From Neurospora tetrasperma FGSC 2508 (lineage: Eukaryota > Ascomycota > Sordariomycetes > Sordariales > Sordariaceae): 64,000 bases of DNA. Positions 12,740 to 24,688 of this stretch are shown in pieces. The notes under the pieces were generated by a model, which did not search any database, was not told where the DNA came from, and worked only from the letters and a program-made list of their open reading frames with translations. The DNA lies in NCBI RefSeq assembly GCF_000213175.1, contig NW_009799100.1, forward strand, positions 2,673,952 to 2,737,951, in the 5' to 3' direction. How positions within the stretch are numbered: position 1 is the first letter of the stretch; every line of letters begins with the position of its first letter. The translations under genes were made by a program, and so were the position numbers.

Positions 12740-14890
12740 TCAATCCTTGCGATGGTGAGAAGGCACTTTTCCTACTGCCCTGTTCAGAGGACCCCAGTTT
12801 TCTCTTGGGTTTGCCTGATACCGGACCAACTTGACAGTCTTGTCGTCCCGACCAAGCTGCTCATCAAATACCACCTCGGGCATCTTCTCTCCCTCCGCTT
12901 GTTCGCTCTGCTGCTCCTTTGGAGCCTCGGCACCATCTGCCTGCTCCGCTTGCTCCTCCTTCTTCTTCTTCTCACCGAGACGTAGCAGCCTGTATCCAGG
13001 CGTACCTGGCTTGATGTTGTCCTCCTTCACGGGTGCCTTCTGACGGATCCACTCCCTGAATACATGCCAAATGATAGACCATGGTGCATCTGTCTTCATG
13101 CTACCCGGCTTGCAATGACTCCTTGTAACCCGGTACCCGAGACCGCGCAGCGCGCCCTTAAGCGGTGCCTCTGGTGGGCAGGAGCATTTGAGGATGCCGG
13201 ATATGGTAGCGGGGTGGAAGTAAAATGGATAGGGATCAATAGCCGCGAGCTCAGCCTCCTTGAAGGCAGGGTCTGGCTTCTTGCCGGCCTGGATTGCCTC
13301 CTCCTTGGCTTTCTCCGCCTCTTGTTCCTCGGGGGTCAACAGAATTTCTTCAAGTGCCGTCTGCAGCATGCCCCTTATCCTTGGGGTCGTTCCGTAAACA
13401 TCTGTGGGCGCCTCATCGAGTTCGCCGAGGACGCGCTTGATGAAATCGGGCGAGTGAATGCGGCCACCGTACATCGGACCAGCCATGTGCATTGTGGAAC
13501 CGCAGTGCTCACAGCCCTTATCAACCGAAGGTCCTTGGGCAAAAGTGTGCTTGTAGAAGACACCGGAGCCCTTCTTGTTCGGAGAGGCCTTGTTTCTCAT
13601 CAGGAGCTGTGTTGACCAAGCTCCGCAGCCGCTATCGCAGTTGTAAACCATCATGTTCTTACCGCCCTGGAACTTGACAGCAGCAGGGGATTTCTTGACG
13701 CGGACGAAGACTCGAATGTAGAAATCGATGGAAAGGGACAGAAGTGGCTCGATGGTGAGACCGTATTTCGCAGCTGCCGTTTGAATCGAGTAGAGAATGA
13801 GTCTAATACCGACTTCATGAGAGAACCATGCCTTGACAGGGACACCGCCGTACAAGGAGTAGCACTTCTCTGGGTATCCATTGGAGGCCCACACACCGGA
13901 ATCAGTGCAGGTAACGCAGAGCAAACCGCCATCATCGCGGACAGACTGAACGGCAGCATCCAAGAAGGGAGCAGCGGTGCCGTAGGGATCGAGATCGACA
14001 ACATCGTACTTTTCGCTAATGGTGGGCTTGCCCTTGGGATCCTTGGAGCGAAGCTCTTTCGCAATCAGGGTGTACATGTGGGCCAACGCATCGTCGTGGC
14101 AAACGTTGACCTTGTCTTCGAGGCGGTTGTGCTTCACATTGAGCTTGATCGATTCGACAGCGGTCGCGAGGAGATCGTTCGCCGTTACTGAGGTGAGGAA
14201 CGGGATCTCGTGGGCATACCTCAGGGCACGAAGGCCACTGGCTGATAGCGCATCGAGGACGGTAAATGGTGGCTGCTTTCCCTTTTTGGCTTCACCATTC
14301 GTAGCCTGTTTGTCGCCCTGCTCGACGGGGACGTCGGTCTCTTGTTCTGTGGCGTCCTTAGCCTCTTCTCCATTTTGCTGCACTGTTTCGGCCGACGTAG
14401 CCTCAGTCGCGGGTTCGGTGGTCGCCTTCTCGCCGTCTGCACCCTTTTGGGCCTTGTTCGGTTGCTGGTCCTGCTTCTGTGCCTGTCGCTTTCTTTTCTT
14501 CTCGATGATCTTCTCAAGCTTGGAGTGGCTGGCTTGCTTCTGCTGGACCGCTTCCTTGCCGTAGGCCTTGATGGCAAGGACGGTCAAGTCTCTATTGTAC
14601 TGCTGGATGGGGTTGTAGAAGACCTGTCGGACAGCCTGGTCGGGCCTGAGGTTCTCCTTGTCTTCTTCGGACGGTTCCGGGACGAGAATGTGTGCGAGGC
14701 CTTCTTTGACTGTGACGTAGCGCTTGCCCTCGTGGGCGATGACCTGCTTGTCGGCGGGCGGCGCCGTGATGTCCTTGGCTTCGGAAGCCATTGCGCGGAA
14801 GTTAGTGAGGGGAAGGACCTTTTGGTGGGCTGGTCTGATCAAGCGGGTGAATATGCGCCGGAAAGATGTGGCGGCAAAAAGGGCGCGCAT
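12740..14890 (-). CDS. TRM1: tRNA (guanine26-N2)-dimethyltransferase
   Basis: Methylates G26 of tRNAs to N2,N2-dimethylguanosine using S-adenosylmethionine. The intronless frame encodes 716 residues. The SAM fold shows VLDALSASGLRALRYA (211-226) and the family motif VDLDPYGTAAPFLD (298-311), followed by CVTCTDSG and a cysteine-containing segment CEHCGSTMHMAGPMYGG in the C-terminal domain. A Lys/Glu-rich insertion spans about 125-205 and a second polar stretch precedes the C-terminus. Two starts are possible. Met1 (14890) gives MRALFAATSFRRIFTRLIR, an Arg-rich, acid-free presequence typical of mitochondrial import. Met34 (14791) begins MASEAKD and would give a cytosolic or nuclear form. Yeast Trm1 is known to serve both compartments from alternative starts; the same here is inference. 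Confidence 0.96.
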   Translation of the reverse strand: MRALFAATSFRRIFTRLIRPAHQKVLPLTNFRAMASEAKDITAPPADKQVIAHEGKRYVTVKEGLAHILVPEPSEEDKENLRPDQAVRQVFYNPIQQYNRDLTVLAIKAYGKEAVQQKQASHSKLEKIIEKKRKRQAQKQDQQPNKAQKGADGEKATTEPATEATSAETVQQNGEEAKDATEQETDVPVEQGDKQATNGEAKKGKQPPFTVLDALSASGLRALRYAHEIPFLTSVTANDLLATAVESIKLNVKHNRLEDKVNVCHDDALAHMYTLIAKELRSKDPKGKPTISEKYDVVDLDPYGTAAPFLDAAVQSVRDDGGLLCVTCTDSGVWASNGYPEKCYSLYGGVPVKAWFSHEVGIRLILYSIQTAAAKYGLTIEPLLSLSIDFYIRVFVRVKKSPAAVKFQGGKNMMVYNCDSGCGAWSTQLLMRNKASPNKKGSGVFYKHTFAQGPSVDKGCEHCGSTMHMAGPMYGGRIHSPDFIKRVLGELDEAPTDVYGTTPRIRGMLQTALEEILLTPEEQEAEKAKEEAIQAGKKPDPAFKEAELAAIDPYPFYFHPATISGILKCSCPPEAPLKGALRGLGYRVTRSHCKPGSMKTDAPWSIIWHVFREWIRQKAPVKEDNIKPGTPGYRLLRLGEKKKKEEQAEQADGAEAPKEQQSEQAEGEKMPEVVFDEQLGRDDKTVKLVRYQANPRENWGPLNRAVGKVPSHHRKD

Positions 14891-15661
14891 ATAGAAGGGC
14901 GCAGGCGCGTGTTGACGACCTGATCAGCCGAGGCGCAAATTGGTCTTCGAGTTCAGAGCAAAGAGAATCAGAAGGTAGTCACGACCCTTGTTGATCACTC
15001 CGCGAGACAACATTTTTGTGGAGAACAGTGAATGGCAGAAAATACTATGGACCCACTCCTGCCAAGGGTTAAGTTCTACTCTCGGGCGGTGAGAGTACAA
15101 GGTACAACGTACCCCTGCTGTTCAAGGCCCCTCCCCCTTTTCTCCTCGTTCCTTTTTCTTCCAAAAGTAAACAAGCCAAGAGACATGGATCTTGTGAATA
15201 GCTTCAAGCTGCGTCTCATGAGCATTCGTGGGACCAAGAGACACTGTTGAAAAAATCAGATTTCATCGGTACTTGTCATTTCTACCATTTTGCAGTTTTG
15301 TAAGAGCAAAGTGCTCTCATTTTCATCTGCATTGATTCCACTTCCCTTTCAGTGCTCTCTCCTCCGTTCCTTCCGTGTCGTGGTTGCAGCTTGCCCAAGA
15401 TGGGGTGCTCCTTCCCTCCTCAGACCATTCTCCGAGTAAGACATTTCCTGTGATCAATGCTTTGGAGTCATGAGACAAATTCGTCCATTTCTCTCCCCTT
15501 ACTTGATGTTCAACACACTGCAGGCTGTTTAAGTTCGTGATCCATCGTTCTTGTTGGTGTGCCCTTTTTGGTGTCTTGGAGTCGGAGTATCAGACACTCC
15601 ATTTTGCCAAATCGCCCAAACAGGTTATCACCAATCTTTTCCTGCCAGAAGAACTGCCACA
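14891..15661. other. Divergent promoter region, TRM1 and SLATT gene
   Basis: The two flanking genes are transcribed away from each other, so this region should hold both promoters and leaders. It contains pyrimidine tracts and short open frames but nothing I would call a gene. Confidence 0.6.
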
Positions 15662-16743
15662 ATGGCCAGCCCCAAGCATAAAAATCGTGACTTCAATATC
15701 CCCCAGATTCCGCCCCAGTCCCCCGAGTCCGAAGCCTTTGGTGTTGAGAGCATCATATACAAGTCCGACCGGCCGTCCAGCATTCCCATCCCGACCACCA
15801 ATGCCGGTGCAAATACCAACCATGGCAATCGTGTTCCATCGAACCCGAATCGACCTTCCAGCCGTCCATTTTCAGCCTCCACTGTTCCTCACATGAACAA
15901 CACGGCAAACACCAGTACCTTTGTCGCCAACAAGAACGACCAGCAACCCTTCACGTCAAGCTCTCCTCGCCCCGTCTCCAACCCCTTCCGTACCTCAAGT
16001 TATCCCAAGCTCCGTTTCTTGACGCCATTGGAATGGGCCCGTATCGCTCGCAGCATCGGCGGTATCGCGGACCCTTCTTCTGAGTCACACAACGTTGTCC
16101 ATCCCACCTGCTGGTACTGGCCGCCCCGGGGTATGCCCGAGGGGCTTTACAGGGATGTCGTTTACCAACGGACCCGGTACCTGTACTCGTACCACATCTT
16201 CAGCATCATGCGCTGGGTGTTGATGATCCTGCAGATTGTGCTAGGAGCGGTCCTGACGGCTCTGGGCGCATGGGGAGGCAGCGAAGGTGTCGGCACAGGG
16301 ACGCCAATCACGATCCTGGCGGCTGTAAACACCACTGTCGCTGGGCTGTTGGCGCTCATGCATAACAGTGGGCTGCCGGATCGATTGAGGCTGAACAAGG
16401 TCGAGTTTGAGCAGGTGGCGGATCATCTTAAGGTTCGTTTCTTCCATCTAGTCTAGTTTTATGTCACTTGAGATCCGTTATGTTGCTAGATACTAATCAA
16501 CCGGCGTGTTGTAAACAGGAAGTCCTCGATACGGGCATTGTCGAAGTCGGTCAAGGAGTGGACGACCTTCTCAACAATTGCTTCTCGCGGTATTACACAG
16601 CCAAGGCTACCGTGTGGGCCAACATGCCTGATGCGTATACGTCGTCTTCTGCTGCGAGTAGGGATAAACCGCAGCTGATTTGCCCAGATCCGACCATCCA
16701 CCTTCTTGTGAACCACGAAAAAGCATCCACACAGAGAGAATGA
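15662..16743 (+). CDS. Fungal SLATT-domain two-TM membrane protein
   Basis: Exons 15662-16432 and 16519-16743 join in phase 0 to give 331 residues; the 86-nt intron has a TACTAAT branch site. The first 110 residues are polar, Pro/Ser-rich and probably disordered. The conserved part begins near LTPLEWARIARSIGG and includes the block EGLYRDVVYQRTRYLYSYH. Two hydrophobic segments follow, at about 181-203 and 214-235, then HNSGLPDR and a helical tail with RYYTAKATVWANMPDAY. This matches the fungal branch of SLATT (SMODS- and SLOG-associating 2TM effector) proteins. Bacterial SLATT proteins are thought to be membrane effectors of nucleotide-signalling defence systems; the role of the fungal branch is not established. 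The ATG at 15662 was chosen because the upstream in-frame extension lacks an ATG and is not conserved-looking. Confidence 0.85.
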
Positions 16744-18441
16744 AGGCTGTAGTTTCAATTTTTCGTGGAGCCGCATGGCTGGGCTATGAGAACATGTGTT
16801 AGGGGAGTCTGGCCGTTGAGAAACATGGTGGAAGGGTATTTGGGCAGTCAAATCTTTTTACACATTGCGGTCCTCATCTTTTGGGTTGGTCATCTGGTCA
16901 AGTATGAACATGTATGGGGCCCCATTTTCTGGTGGACAGGAGGTAATGATGCTTGTATGAGGTGGACATGGAAGTTGATATGGAAACACTCGTGGTATAG
17001 CCCTTTTACGACGGATAATTGTGCCATCAATCTACAATACTCAACGACATTAATGGCATATCTTCTACTTTCAAGTCAAAGTCAAGATCATCCTTTCGTG
17101 GAAAGGCTACTTCTAAACTCCACTGCCTTCCTCCCCCCGTCAGCCGCTTCTTCCATCCCATTCCATCCCCCAAAGCCCGCCTACCCGTTCCTTCCTTCCA
17201 ATTCGGAACTCAATCCCCCAAGCAACGCCCAGAGGCACATAAGCTCCTATTCCATAACTTGCTTCCAACACCCCCCCAACCAACGACCTGTTCGACTCTG
17301 GTCGGATAGCATAGTTAGTAGTGCCGTCCCAGCTCTGCATCTCCCACCCTGTCCGACTTCGAGTTCGATTCTCGGCATTGAATGATGCACGTAGACACAG
17401 TCATGTAGGTCTGCCGCCGTGTCTCGATATGCATTTTAGGTTGGTCGGCGACACGCCTCTTTTGCAAAACATATTGTCATGTTGACATAAAGTTATTTAG
17501 TGGATGTTAGCTAGAATTCACGATCATGACTGAAGTTTTAGTGAAACACTGGCATTATTTACATTATATAAGGATGTGTGTTTTGGTTTTGTATAGATAT
17601 TTACTGAGCGTCGGTCGGTCTGGTATCATAAAATGCAATGGACAAAAAGGGGCCGTTTACCTCCAATTCCCTGTTTCCGTCCAAACCCTGTTTCCCTAGT
17701 CACCCGCCCGCCTTCCATGGTATTATCCCCTTGGTAACCATGATTTTAGCATCCCTTACCATTGTTTCGCCCACCCTACCATCCATTTCTTTCAAATCGA
17801 TTAACACTGCCCAGAGTGACGAGCCCGGAGATAAGGAGCCCCGCCCCTTCTATGCTGTCACAATGTTGGCTGTGTGTTGTTATTACCAACACCTCTCCTT
17901 CCGAGCTCGGCCTCACCAAAACTCCTTCTCACTTCCGTTTTGTATATGCCGGGCTGCAGGAGATGAAACCCAGACGTAAACACTATATCCGGCCGAACCC
18001 GTCCCGTCCAAATCCAATGCCCATCGACTAGAATGACTTTCCCCCTTGCCTTCCCAGCAATCTCCGTTGCATAAGTCCACTTTCATTCCGATCATTGCCG
18101 ATTCATCCGTCCGTCCGGTCATGGATAGCGAAAAGTACGCAATCGTCACCCATGTGTCAGATCCGATTGAACGGATCATGCTCCTTTCCTCTGCGCCAAA
18201 GGTTAAGTAATGAATTAAGCAGAGTACCACCTCATCTCCAAAGGAGGATAAAACCCATCGTTACCAGTCAACTGGTTGATATCGCATCATCAAGATGGTA
18301 CAACAGTTGACTAACCATGCCCAGTGGACCGCCGAGCGTTAAAATGATAATTTGATGATGTCCTCCCTAAATTGACCAAAAGAAATACCAGTAAGACTGA
18401 GGATTGGGTTTAGCGGTTCGTTTCGTTCGTTATTCGCACTC
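16744..18441. other. Convergent intergenic region
   Basis: The genes on either side both end here, so the first and last few hundred bases should be 3' untranslated sequence. The remainder has no supported gene. A D-arm-like and a T-arm-like hairpin near 17303-17372 do not assemble into a tRNA. Confidence 0.6.
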
Positions 18442-20506
18442 TCAAAACGCGACACCCACGCTCTGCGGCCGGTGTCCATTCCTGTGCTCGGGTATCTTCA
18501 GTCCCGTAACCGTCACACATGTTCCGGTATCTCCTGTTCTTTCACCTTCACCAGCTTCTGCACCTGCACCCTTCGAACTGCTGCCATTAACTGCTCTTTC
18601 CCCTCCCCCTTGAACTTCGATTTTGGGTGCAGTAGTAGTAGATTGTGCACCAAAAGCAGCAGAAACGGCGAAATTAGCCTCATCAGCACTCAGCACCGGA
18701 GTCTGCTGCTTGGGCGTTTGTCCGGGCGTCTGGCGCACTGGACTGCTGCCTAGCGACCAAGTGGTGGTGGGCACTTCTTCTTCTTCGGATCGCCATGAGG
18801 AGGGGGAGCATGTGGAGGCTGTGTCGCTGTAGGTGTTGTTATTCATGTAATCCATGCTCGCACCCTGCTGTCGTTGCTGTTGCTGGTTGCCCTGCGACGG
18901 GGTGAAGCACTGATAATACCCTTCGTTTTGCTTGATCGGCTTCGGAACGTTGGTGATCGAATCTTTGCTTATGCTGTCCTGTCGTTTTCTGTAGCTGTCA
19001 TATGCGTCAGGGAGATTGCTGTTGGAGTAGTTGGACACTGTAGCACCACCGCCCGGAAAGAGCCAATTGGAGACGCGGGAAAAGGATTTCTTCTTTCGGA
19101 GGGGTGGGCGAAGAACGAGAGGGAGCGGAGGAGCGATGGCACGATCGAATTCCGAAGTGATGATTCTTTGTGGCGGGGGGACGGGCTTGGAGATTCGGGT
19201 GCGAGACTCGTTGGCGCTTGCTTTCACCGTCGAGGTGGAAGGTGATTTCCGGTGTCCATTCGCTCCGTGGTCGGATCCATTTTGTCCGTACCAGTGGTGA
19301 GCAAAGTTGATCATGGGTGGGTGAGAGTTGAACGCTGCCGCTGCCAGAGCAAGTGTAGTTCTGTCCGGCGTGGCACTTGCGGCCTTCAGATCGGAGAAAG
19401 CTCCTGGGCCCTGGGGTTGACTGCTTGAGGGCGCAGTTTTCGGTCTACGCTCGTCGTAGCTGAGACGTTCGGCGAACGATGGAGCAGCAGCTGGGATAGC
19501 AGGAACATCGAACGCAGGCATGGACTCACTCGCTGTATAGTTTGCGTTAGTGATCTGGATAGAAATTGGGGTATCATGATGATCATACCACTACAGCCGG
19601 CAGGAGTACCGGGCATGCTGCCCTTATACACACTTTGCCGCTCAACAAGCTCATCAAGTTCGGCCTGCAACTTCTCCTTCTCGAGCATCGCACTTGCTAT
19701 CCTTTCCACCATAATCTCGGTGCTGGGTGCAGTATAAGCTCGGGCTCTGGACTTGGTCGGAATTCTTGGTGGGAACTGGCTATTGGTCGACGATTGTTGG
19801 ACCTGTCCAACTGCACGACGTGGAAGATGGAACGAGGTTGGATAATCCACATTATTGCAACCCATGGTTGCACTGCTAATGTCCCATTGCGTAATGTTGC
19901 TGTCCTCTGCAATGTGTGCTGGCGGTGGAAGGGTGATACGGCTTGTGGTCTCATTCTCGTCGGCGGCATAGTCAGGTAGTAATGGCGAGGCTCGAATACT
20001 TAACTCGATGGGGTGAAACGACGGCGGCCTTGACCTTTTCGGTCGCTGGTGCTGCTCCTGTTGTTGTAGCTGTGGCTGTGGTAGTAGGCATTGTTGTGAA
20101 GGGTGGTCTCCAGGAGTAGGGTACTGAAAAGACTCGGAATGTACATGGCGAAAGTTCGTGGGGGCTGATATGTGCGGCCGGTGGCGTGGGCGAGATGAAG
20201 ATCTCGACAACCACCTTCCCCTAGACCTAGAGACGGAGCCACCACGTGAAGACCTAACGCCTTTGATAGACCTTGACCTTCCCCTCTGACGCTCATGTGT
20301 CGGTTCGAATGATCTTTCATTCGAGAATACCGGTTCGGCATACGGAGGCGGACTGAATGTAGGTCGCTGATCCCTGGTGATGACAATGGATTTCTCAGAG
20401 TCTAAAGCAAGTAAAAATCAGTAACGTTTGATATATGGTTTTGGTATCTTGACATACTGGAGTTGGACTTATTCCCCCGTCCAAAACATGAGTTTATGGA
20501 ACGCAT
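18442..20506 (-). CDS. Unrecognised Arg/Ser- and Pro-rich protein
   Basis: I do not recognise this gene. Exons 20506-20458, 20401-19589 and 19532-18442 (two 56-nt introns, GTATG/AG ends) join in frame to 650 residues. The start ATG at 20506 is the one that stays open across the first intron; it is less certain than the rest because exon 1 is only 49 nt. The N-terminus is rich in RSRS-type pairs (GRSRSIKG, SRSRGRW, SRSSSRPRHR). A glutamine-rich stretch follows, then a short predicted coiled coil around LEKEKLQAELDELVERQ. The C-terminal exon contains a basic segment RPPLRKKKSFSRVSNWLFPG that looks constrained, surrounded by low-complexity Ser/Gln/Asn sequence. Nuclear or cell-cortex scaffold roles are possible, but no function is assigned. 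Confidence 0.7.
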
Positions 20507-23321
20507 CCATGAGGCGCAGGTGTCTGAAAGCATGCTGCCCAGCGTGCTCGTTGCTATTATCTAGTAGCGTGGGTGAAGATTATGATAACGAAGGATGTTG
20601 GTTAAAGCGTTCAGAGTAAACGATTGGGACGATGTCGAGAGGTTGTATAAGCCATTGAAGCATCAGAAAGGGTGAATGAAGAGACCGACGACCAGCGACC
20701 AGCAACCCAAGAAACGTCAACAAAGGAAAGAAGACAACAAACTAGGGCAGCAGCATAACGGTGCAGAAGGGGGAAAAAGGGATAGTAAGAGAGCTCCGGC
20801 GCAAACGGCGGAGTATCTCATCTTTATCACGGAATTGGGTGAGAGTGAGTGTGTGGCATACAGCAACTGCATATGTATAAGTACTCTTACTTGCACCAGC
20901 ACACGCAGTGGCCCGGGGAAGATGACATATGGATCACCGCACCCACTCATCATCCACCCGTCCATCCCGTAGCATACTAATGCTCCATGATGCACTGTGG
21001 TGGTCGAGGTGCCTTTGCTGGCATTTGCCAGTTGCACTCTCTCACTTCACTTGCTTATCACTACCCACACACCCAGACATCCTGGGAGGAGCTGGCTCGT
21101 GGCTAGAATAGTAGCCGGAATACTTCCACTTGGCTGAGATGAGGAAAATTACAGCGTGCCATCTTCAGTTGATGGCTTGGGAGTGCGGGAGGCGCTGACG
21201 GTTCAAGACTCGATGTGATAGGCTGTTGGGTGTTCCCAATTGGCGCTTACAGAACTGGGGTCGTCATGATGTAGCGGATGGCGGCGCTACTTCTGGCTAC
21301 ACACCAGGGGGGACTCGTCCACCAGTGGCGTGCCTCCAAAGCTGCCGCACCCAAGGACAGTGTCTCAGATGTTTCTTGGATACTGCGCATCCCATTCACT
21401 ACTCGTGACGACGGCATTTGCCACAGGATTCCCCGAGAGGTAACGATGTATTCCACTTGGTCATGTGCAGCAAGACTGAGAGGGTTGGAGGGAGAACAAA
21501 GCGTGCACCGGCCGCTGACTTGGCGTTGGCGGCGGGATGGGGGGCATCACCACATGTTGAATCCGACCCATCGTTTACTAGGTATGTAAGCCTTCTGACA
21601 CTGACACATTGTCGGCGTCTTCTTCTTTGTTCGCGAAGGCCTCGAAACAAACATGGCCAAAATAAGCAGCAGAAGAAAGCTAGAGGACACTTGTTGGTGA
21701 AACAGATTCTTTTTTTTAGAAAAGGGAAGCGTTTCTCAAGGGAACTCCAAACCCACTGGAAGTGGTACTGACAGGGATATAACAAGGCGAAACAGCCCCG
21801 CTGCCGGCTAACTTGCAGTGATCTCCAAAGAGACGCGGTGGACTGGGGTCTTTCTGAGGCTCCCGCGATCTTGGTAAATCTGCTAGGATCCGATCTTTGG
21901 GTACAGCTCTGGCCCTCTGCCATGCCTGTTGTCGTGATAGACAGCTGTGAACGCCGTCTCAAGTCGTGTGCGATTACGAACCCATGGATGCCGTCGGTCC
22001 TCTCGAACCGGTGACGGCGCTAGAATGGCCGTGTTTCAAAATAAGGGCAGTCCCCAGACCCTTGGGCGTCCATTGTGTGTCCGTCGTGTCGACACGAAAA
22101 TGATAGGAGCAGAGGTGCTCGTCCAGATGCAAGGGACTAGTGGCACCACACGGGTAGGGCGTTTCTCCATCAGCGAATGCAAATGTTGGATTGATTTAAG
22201 ACGCCGCAGAGGTAACCCACGGAGTGATTTTCCGTCTGCTCTCTTCTCTGCTTCATTTTCTTGCTTCTCTCGGCAGCCATTTCGTGTTATTATCGTCATA
22301 CACCACTTCCACGGCGTCGACCTGTGTGCAAGTAGAGGCTTGTGTCTTTGTCTTTCTTGGTGTGCTGCGGAAACGGCGGGGCCGAGGAGGCGAACAAATT
22401 GTCCAAGCCTCTAAGCCTCCAGCTATCCAAGCTTTAACGTCAACTATCACCTTGATTTGGAGTGGGGAGCACAGAGAGTGGCCAATGTTGACATGATGAT
22501 CTTGATGGTGTAAATATGAGGTCGGTTGTTGGGTTAAGCGCCGAGATGCGCGGATTGCGAAGCACAGACGGGGTAAATGTCACTGCTGTGCAAAGACACA
22601 AATATGCGGTGCGAAGATGCGCTGGGAAGAAACCGTGACCTCAGAGAGAAAATGGTGCTGGAAGCAAAAAGAAAGGCAACTGGAACCGAGCACGGCAAGC
22701 AGATTGCGATGCCCATGAGACAACAATGATTGTTGCACAAGCTTCCCGACGCCGACTTTGGCGGAATTGTTCCTAGAAGAGAGATCATTGGTCCTCGTTG
22801 AAGCGCGTCAGTTTAATGAGAGGGGAGTGATGAAACGGAGTGAGAGAAGGCCGGGGCGTACGATGGATAAGTAACAGCCACCTTATCAGATGCCAGTTGT
22901 GGCTGGTACATCACCACCTTTCAGTTTCTGTGAGGCTCAATGCTACTCAGGGTTATAGCCGGTAGTCGTGCTAATTATGTGCTGCAGGAGCAGACAAAGA
23001 TCCGAGCCAGGGTTAAACGTGAGGTCTGCTTTGTACAGTCTTGGCATGGATGTCATTGGGCCATGGCCGCGGGCCTAGCGCTCACAGCTGCCGCAATAGG
23101 CCTGGCGGTCGGGATGTGTAAAGTACAGATCGCAGCTTTGAATGGAGGTCTAGTTCCGTCATCCTTTTAGGTTTTAGTGCAACAGCATCTTTCGATCAAC
23201 CACCACACGTCAAAAACCGGTGCAGCAAGGAATTGCTTGAACCTCGACTCACCACGATTGTCGCCTGCCTCTGCCACGACAGATTGAAATCGCCGCAAAA
23301 CACTGATAGAGCTCGTCCACC
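20507..23321. other. Long divergent intergenic region, no gene seen
   Basis: The 2.8-kb region separates two divergently transcribed genes. Open frames on both strands are short, cysteine- and arginine-rich, and lack splice structure or family motifs. It should contain both promoters. A CCACCATGG context marks its right edge at the SEC62 start. Confidence 0.55.
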
Positions 23322-24688
23322 ATGGAACAGGGTCCTCCTCAACCGGGCCCAGGGCAAATGCCCATGCCGCCTCCTGGCCAGATGCCCACGCCCGAGCAAA
23401 TCCAGGCGATCCAGAGACAACTTGCCATTGATGCCGAGAAGGCTGGCATGACCGTTCCCGAGTTTGTCGAGCAGCTCAAGAGACAGCATCAGCAGATGAT
23501 GATGAGACAAATGCAGATGCAACAACAGCAACAACAACAACAACACCAACAAGGAGGAGGAGCACCACCTCCGGAAGACGGCCACCAGCACCAGCACCAG
23601 CACCAGCATCAGCATCAGCAAGGCCCTCCCGCCGGTCAAGCCCGGCCCATTGTTCCCGGCCCTCCTAAGCCCGAAGCGATCGCTCTCGCCAAGTTCCTCC
23701 GCAGCCAGGAACTCAAGCCCCGTACCGTCATCCTTAATGGCGAACGCAAGGACATGTTTAGAGGTGAGCATATACGGCATCACCGAACCCCCCGAGTATC
23801 CGATTGCTAACCTGACATCTCTCCAGTCAAACGTGCCCTCCGTGCTCTCCAGTCTCCCGCCTACGAGAAGGCTCGCAAGAAGAACCCCCTCCTCCCCGAG
23901 ATCACCGACCGCGCGTCCCTCGAGAACACGTTCAAGCTGCTGCCCATGTCCATGCTCGCTCTGCGCGTCACAAAGATCGACCCGCACGAGGGCCACGACC
24001 ACCCGCCCACTAAGAAGCCGCACGGCGGCGGCAAGCGCGTCAAGGGTCTGTGGACGGTACGGATCGAGCCGCAACAGGACGCCCAGGACGACATGTACTA
24101 CGTGTGGCTGTGGGAGGGCAGCCAGGTCATGCGCAAGGTCTACGCAGCGCTTGCACTGCTCGTTATCTTTGCCGTGGTACTGTACCCTCTGTGGCCTCTC
24201 AAGATGCGCCAGGGAGTCTACTACCTCAGTTGGGGTTTCCTGATGTTCTTGGGTCTGTTCTTCGCCATGGCTATCTTCCGGGTTATCCTCTTCTGCATCA
24301 CCTACTTTGTGCTATCGCCAGGTTTCTGGTTGTTCCCGAACCTGTGGGAGGATGTCAGTGTCGTGGAAAGCTTCAAGCCTGTCTGGGCTTGGCATGATGT
24401 GAGTTTGCTCTGCTGTTGCTGATCTACCCCTCCCCCTAAAGAGTGCTTGACTGACAGTTATGACCAACAAAACAGCCCAATCCCAAGAAGAAGAAGAAGA
24501 ACAAGTCCAAGACCCCAGCGGGAAGTGCCAAAGCCAATGCTACGTTTGCCGCTACTACCGGCCAACCTGCTCCGGCTACTGCTGTCACCACCGCTACCGA
24601 CACTCAAGTTGCTACTGCTACACCTACAGCGGCAGCACAGCGAAACTATGTTGCACCGAAGGTGGAGGAACTTGCGGACGATGAGTAG
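23322..24688 (+). CDS. SEC62: Protein translocation subunit Sec62
   Basis: Endoplasmic reticulum membrane subunit of the Sec62/Sec63 complex, which supports post-translational import through the Sec61 channel. Exons 23322-23763, 23827-24398 and 24476-24688 join to 408 residues; introns are 63 and 77 nt. The first 105 residues are an unusual Gln/Pro/His-rich extension with a run of eight Q and a QH dipeptide repeat. The Sec62 domain begins near KPEAIALAKFLRS, with KRALRALQSPAYEKA, and two membrane spans at about 252-271 and 278-311 separated by the short loop KMRQG. The C-terminus has a lysine cluster (NPKKKKKNKSK), like the basic Sec62 tails known to contact partners. The start codon sits in a strong context, CCACCATGG. 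Confidence 0.95.

Noticed and set aside
13064-14923. Plus-strand frames across TRM1
   Set aside because: They are antisense shadows of a conserved intronless gene.
17303-17372. tRNA-like D-arm and T-arm hairpins
   Set aside because: No acceptor stem or anticodon stem can be drawn, and the spacing between the arms is about 11 nt too long without a plausible intron.
21399-21962. 187-residue minus-strand frame in the 20.5-23.3 kb gap
   Set aside because: It has Arg/Cys/Phe clusters typical of non-coding DNA and no recognisable motif.
23196-24074. 292-residue minus-strand frame over SEC62
   Set aside because: It is antisense to conserved Sec62 exons and to its Gln/His repeats, which read as Leu/Val-rich on the other strand.
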